In this document: positions 36,891 to 40,000 of the stretch, piece after piece
How positions within the stretch are numbered: the stretch's first letter is position 1
How the letters are laid out: every line of letters starts with the position of its first letter
Assembly (NCBI GenBank): GCA_018971525.1
Contig: JAGXAR010000030.1
Location: 1 to 40,000, forward strand
DNA: 40,000 nucleotides
Direction of reading: 5' to 3'
From: Nitrospirota bacterium
GTDB taxonomy: Bacteria; Nitrospirota; Nitrospiria; Nitrospirales; Nitrospiraceae
The notes under the pieces: model-generated
The model's input: the letters and a program-made list of their open reading frames with translations, nothing else
Databases searched by the model: none
What the model was told of the DNA's origin: nothing
Position numbers and translations under genes: made by a program

Positions 36891-38039
36891 ATGATTCGAA
36901 ACGACTCTCGCTGTGTGATTGCCTTAGTCCTCGGCCTGTTGATTGGTCTCGTCAGCTGTCAGACGAGAGATGGGCGGACTCTGCAAGGGCTGCCCTGTTC
37001 GGAGATCGAACGGCAGATCAATTTTTCAGACAGGATCGATACCCTCAACCGGCTGGCCGATGCCTTTGCGGAGCGGTGCTATGACACCGTGATCGTTCAT
37101 GGTCAGAAGGCCCGGTCGGAATATCGTCACAAGATCTTTTCCCTCATGAAGGAGACCGGTAATGTCTTCATTCCAGAGGGTTCCTTCATCGACTACGTGT
37201 TGGAAAGTTATGAGCGCGGCTATCTGAGCCTCTTGCTGGCGGCGAGCTATGTGAACGTGCAGAAACCGGAGGAGGCAAAGGTCGAACTCAGGCAGCTGGA
37301 TCACGAGCTGTTTACGCCGCTCTACAATTACGGTGAAGATCCGGTGAATCTGTTGCTGTCCGCTGTGTTATGGGAGCAAGTGGGGGATGTGAATGAGGCG
37401 CGTGTTGATTGGCTCAGACTGAGAGACCTGAGCGTGCTGTGGAAAGGCAGGCAGGACGAGGTCCAGGTATTTGCGGCGAAGCAGGTGGATCGGATTGATG
37501 AAGGGCAGCGTTTCAGCGAGCAGTGGCACGTCTATGGCATCGGCCGATTTCCTGAGCTTACGTGGGACCTGCAATTCTTCGGCTCCACGAACGGATATTT
37601 TTCCGTGAAGACGAACGGGGAATTCTCTCCAGCCTGCCGGTCCGACACCGGCGCACGGCTGTCCACGCGAAGCTGGTTCGACAAGGTGGCGATTCGCCAT
37701 AGTCATGGCTACCACCCGCTTATGAACGTGCAGGCCTGGATTCGATTGCCGTTCGGCCTGACGTATAGCTTGATTCCGCTGGCCGCAGGAGCTGGCGTCA
37801 TGGTCGGAGGCTGCATGCTCGATGCGGCGGGTGACGGCAAAGGGGCGCTTTGCCAGCTCTCGGTGATCGGAGGGGTGGCCTTGATGCGCACCGCGCCGGT
37901 GGTGATGGAAGGCGCGCTACGGCCGGACTTGCGCCACTGGGAGCATGTGCCGGCAGCGTTTGTGGTGACCAGAGCCTCAAAACCCGAGCTGGAGCCCTGC
38001 TTGGCGAAACTTGGAACTGCTGTTCAGCAACTCCTGTAG
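36891..38039 (+). CDS. Lipoprotein with TPR-like N-terminal half, unknown function
   Basis: The 382-aa product has a lipobox LVSC (lipidated Cys23). Residues about 45-210 are helical with a TPR-like feel (AASYVNVQKPEEAKVEL, VLWEQVGDVNEARVDWL). The second half has hydrophobic, Gly-rich segments (LIPLAAGAGVMVGGCML, LSVIGGVALM) that may be membrane-associated. GTGAGGT lies about 5 bases upstream of the ATG. I do not recognise the family. Its neighbour on the other side is the sulfite-oxidase-like gene, convergent, 237 bp away. Confidence 0.65.
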   Translation: MIRNDSRCVIALVLGLLIGLVSCQTRDGRTLQGLPCSEIERQINFSDRIDTLNRLADAFAERCYDTVIVHGQKARSEYRHKIFSLMKETGNVFIPEGSFIDYVLESYERGYLSLLLAASYVNVQKPEEAKVELRQLDHELFTPLYNYGEDPVNLLLSAVLWEQVGDVNEARVDWLRLRDLSVLWKGRQDEVQVFAAKQVDRIDEGQRFSEQWHVYGIGRFPELTWDLQFFGSTNGYFSVKTNGEFSPACRSDTGARLSTRSWFDKVAIRHSHGYHPLMNVQAWIRLPFGLTYSLIPLAAGAGVMVGGCMLDAAGDGKGALCQLSVIGGVALMRTAPVVMEGALRPDLRHWEHVPAAFVVTRASKPELEPCLAKLGTAVQQLL

Positions 38040-38276
38040 GAGTGCTCCGCCAGCGCGCGCTTCAGAAGGTGTTCAGGGATTTTCCCAGTCAGCACACCGC
38101 GCCAGCATAGAACGTTCTGACAAAGCTCTGCCCTTCGCGTCTCTCCCTCAAGACTGCAAATCAAATCGTCCTAAAATGTCAGGTGTGCAAGGCCCGCACG
38201 GAGCGTTGATCCCGAGGCATACTGATCAGCTATGATAAAGGGTTCGAATGACTGAGAAGGAAGCTGGAGGTCTTTT

Positions 38277-39317
38277 TCATCCGACTGAATCTACGTCGGC
38301 GATGATCGTGTGCAGCCCGCTCGCTCCTGCCGGTTGAGGGCGGACGAGTTCCGCAATTTGCAGCTGCCCCTTTGTGTCCGTCGCGCGCACAACTGTTTGG
38401 AACTTGCCCCGCTTGGGCGGCTGCCATTTATAGTTCCAGATGACCCAGGAGTAGGGCGACATGGGCGGTTCGATCTGACAGTCATTCCAGGTGCGGCCTG
38501 CGTCGAAGCTGATCTCAACCTTGCTGATCGAATTCGGCCCACCGAAGGCGATGCCGCGAAAGAGTTGCTCTTGCCCGCGGAGTGTTTGGTAATGGCCGGG
38601 GCTGTCGATGCGCGAAAAAATCTTAATCGTACCGTCGTCGGTCCAACCTTTGCGCTGCCAGTAGCCTTGGTAATCTCCGGGATACACTTCGATCTCGACG
38701 ATCCACTTGACGTTCTTGATCCCATAGAGCCCCGGCACAATCAGCCGGATGGGGAAGCCATGTTCTTTCGGAAGTTTTTCCCCGTTCATCAGAAAAGCGA
38801 GCATCACGTCGTCTTGCATCGCCCGCTTGAATGGAATGCTGTCGTCATAGCCGTCGATGCCACGGAAGATGACGTCGCGCGCGGAGTCTTCATCGGCGCC
38901 GGCATCCTGCAAGAGTCTCTTGAGGGAGATCCCACGCCATGTGGCGTTGCCCATGCTGTCGCCGCCGGGCAATGTATCGATACACATCAACGTCGAAACT
39001 TGATCGTACGAATCGCGATTCAAAATATCACGCCAGCCGAGCGACATCGGGGTTTTGACTTCGCCTTTGACATGGACTTTCCACTGTTCGATGTTGACGT
39101 CGCGGGACATGGATACGGCGGAGTCAGCGTAGTTCACTACATAGAACTTTGCGTTCGGAGTAAAGTAGGTGGTGTCGCGTGCAGGAACGGCAAACATGCG
39201 CCCGAACACCGACCCGACAGCGTCGCAGCCGCCGGTGATTCCGGCGAAGGCGCCGAGTCCGAGGGCCTTCAAAATGGTTCGGCGCCGCATGGATAGGGGT
39301 GATTCGTACCGTGACAT
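38277..39317 (-). CDS. Tat-exported molybdopterin enzyme, sulfite-oxidase-like
   Basis: The 346-aa product has a Tat signal (RRRTILK at 11-17) and a hydrophobic stretch, then a sulfite-oxidase-fold molybdenum domain with the Mo-ligand Cys112 in MCIDTLPGGDSMGNATWRG, and a C-terminal Ig-like dimerisation domain (about 240-346). It would oxidise or reduce a small oxyanion or sulfoxide outside the cell membrane; the substrate is unknown. A GGCD motif (Cys31) after the Tat h-region could be a lipobox, so it may be a Tat lipoprotein. The start is uncertain: ATG at 39317 has no SD, GTG at 39335 and ATG at 39290 are alternatives. Confidence 0.85.
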   Translation of the reverse strand: MSRYESPLSMRRRTILKALGLGAFAGITGGCDAVGSVFGRMFAVPARDTTYFTPNAKFYVVNYADSAVSMSRDVNIEQWKVHVKGEVKTPMSLGWRDILNRDSYDQVSTLMCIDTLPGGDSMGNATWRGISLKRLLQDAGADEDSARDVIFRGIDGYDDSIPFKRAMQDDVMLAFLMNGEKLPKEHGFPIRLIVPGLYGIKNVKWIVEIEVYPGDYQGYWQRKGWTDDGTIKIFSRIDSPGHYQTLRGQEQLFRGIAFGGPNSISKVEISFDAGRTWNDCQIEPPMSPYSWVIWNYKWQPPKRGKFQTVVRATDTKGQLQIAELVRPQPAGASGLHTIIADVDSVG

Positions 39318-39326
39318 AATTTTTTT

Positions 39327-39332
39327 ATTATA
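39327..39332 (-). promoter_or_regulatory. TATAAT -10 hexamer next to the start codon
   Basis: A perfect TATAAT on the minus strand is 9 bases from the ATG at 39317. No -35 is seen at 16-18 bp. It would give a transcript with almost no leader. Confidence 0.3.
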
Positions 39333-39339
39333 CACCCAA

Positions 39340-39412
39340 ATGGTGCTTGACTCTCATCCGAAGCTTTGTTATCTTCCTGCCTGTTCGATGGTGCTTGTGC
39401 TTCCTGCCTGTT
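39340..39412. repeat. Direct repeats upstream of the rrn promoter
   Basis: ATGGTGCTTG occurs at 39340-39349 and 39388-39397; TTCCTGCCTGTT at 39374-39385 and 39401-39412. The two units alternate, so the segment looks like a small duplication. Confidence 0.5.
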
Positions 39413-39487
39413 GACCGCGTGCGAGAGTGCGGTGAGGGGCATGCGGTTTTAGGGAATACCCGGCCATAGATTTGGTAAAAGGGTCCC

Positions 39488-39516
39488 TTGACACGCTTCT
39501 GTGCACAGAGTATAGT
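39488..39516 (+). promoter_or_regulatory. rRNA operon promoter
   Basis: TTGACA (39488-39493), a 17-bp spacer and TATAGT (39511-39516) give 6/6 and 5/6 matches. Start near 39523, about 105 bases before the 16S gene. A weaker TTGACT-17-TATCTT pair lies at 39352-39380. Confidence 0.8.
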
Positions 39517-39541
39517 GCACGGCTCGCGTGACGAGCGCATA

Positions 39542-39553
39542 TGTTCTTTGACA
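39542..39553 (+). promoter_or_regulatory. boxA-like antitermination element
   Basis: TGTTCTTTGACA matches boxA (TGCTCTTTAACA) at 10 of 12 bases and sits in the rRNA leader, where NusB/S10 antitermination factors would bind. Confidence 0.6.
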
Positions 39554-39627
39554 ACTGAATAGAGAATGTTGAGCAATGGTGTAAGTGTATTGAAGTGGTG
39601 GCCCTTGGTCCAAATTCTAAGAACACC

Positions 39628-40000
<373 letters not shown>

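Noticed and set aside
38235-38260. GGTTCGAAT, like the T-loop of a tRNA
   Set aside because: The flanking bases do not pair into a T-arm and no acceptor stem or anticodon arm is present.

Overview
The window looks like a piece of a Nitrospira (Nitrospirota) chromosome. The main evidence is the first ~370 bases of a 16S rRNA gene at the right end, whose variable stretches match my memory of Nitrospira 16S. The GC-rich genes, the dispersed palindromic intergenic repeats and the mix of exported envelope proteins fit that. The lineage is inferred by eye and was not searched.

Layout. 1-423: the 5' end of an IS110-family transposase leaving the window on the minus strand, a structured leader, and intergenic repeat debris. 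424-3541: a DCC/DUF393 thiol protein, an exported protein with PQQ-like repeats, and a TPR metalloprotease on the minus strand. 3797-7809: recG, then a coiled-coil gene overlapping a Ppx/GppA phosphatase. 8047-10212: a metal-type palindromic operator, a small His-rich exported protein and a membrane SGNH hydrolase. 10636-12766: a PqqD-like/methyltransferase gene and a cupredoxin with a good sigma70 promoter. 12907-17285: exported Ig-like protein, histone-H1-like protein, an unknown gene, an exported Lon-type (S16) protease and a divergent pentapeptide-repeat protein. 17321-19002: scpA-scpB. 19430-22414: a protein with two NHL propellers. 22696-30514: guaB, guaA, rluB-type synthase, aspS, aroC and an orphan ABC ATPase, all on plus, several overlapping. 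30519-35271: envelope genes (HtrA-like protease, small helical protein, FUN14 protein, YpfJ-type metallopeptidase, OmpA-type lipoprotein, 54-aa exported peptide). 35598-39317: Slp lipoprotein, RluE-type synthase, an unknown lipoprotein, a Tat-exported sulfite-oxidase-like enzyme. 39488-40000: rrn promoter, boxA and the 16S start.

How the genes work together. The housekeeping core covers purine synthesis (guaB/guaA), chromosome condensation and repair (scpAB, recG), translation (rluB, aspS, rluE, 16S) and chorismate synthesis. The rest is mostly cell-envelope quality control and surface protein genes.

The most unusual non-coding signal is two families of dispersed intergenic palindromes. Family A (copies near 273, 902, 3621, 13925, 15328, 22509) has ~23-bp inverted ends and a homologous core found in both orientations. 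Family B (near 6351, 10538, 19183, 25846) is a ~91-96-bp hairpin; three copies carry a nearly invariant 43-nt core, and all four have outer arms that differ between copies yet pair within each copy. I found no complete, clearly new multi-gene system. Family B, the SD-masking IS110 leader and the CsoR/CstR-like operator are the best candidates for follow-up.
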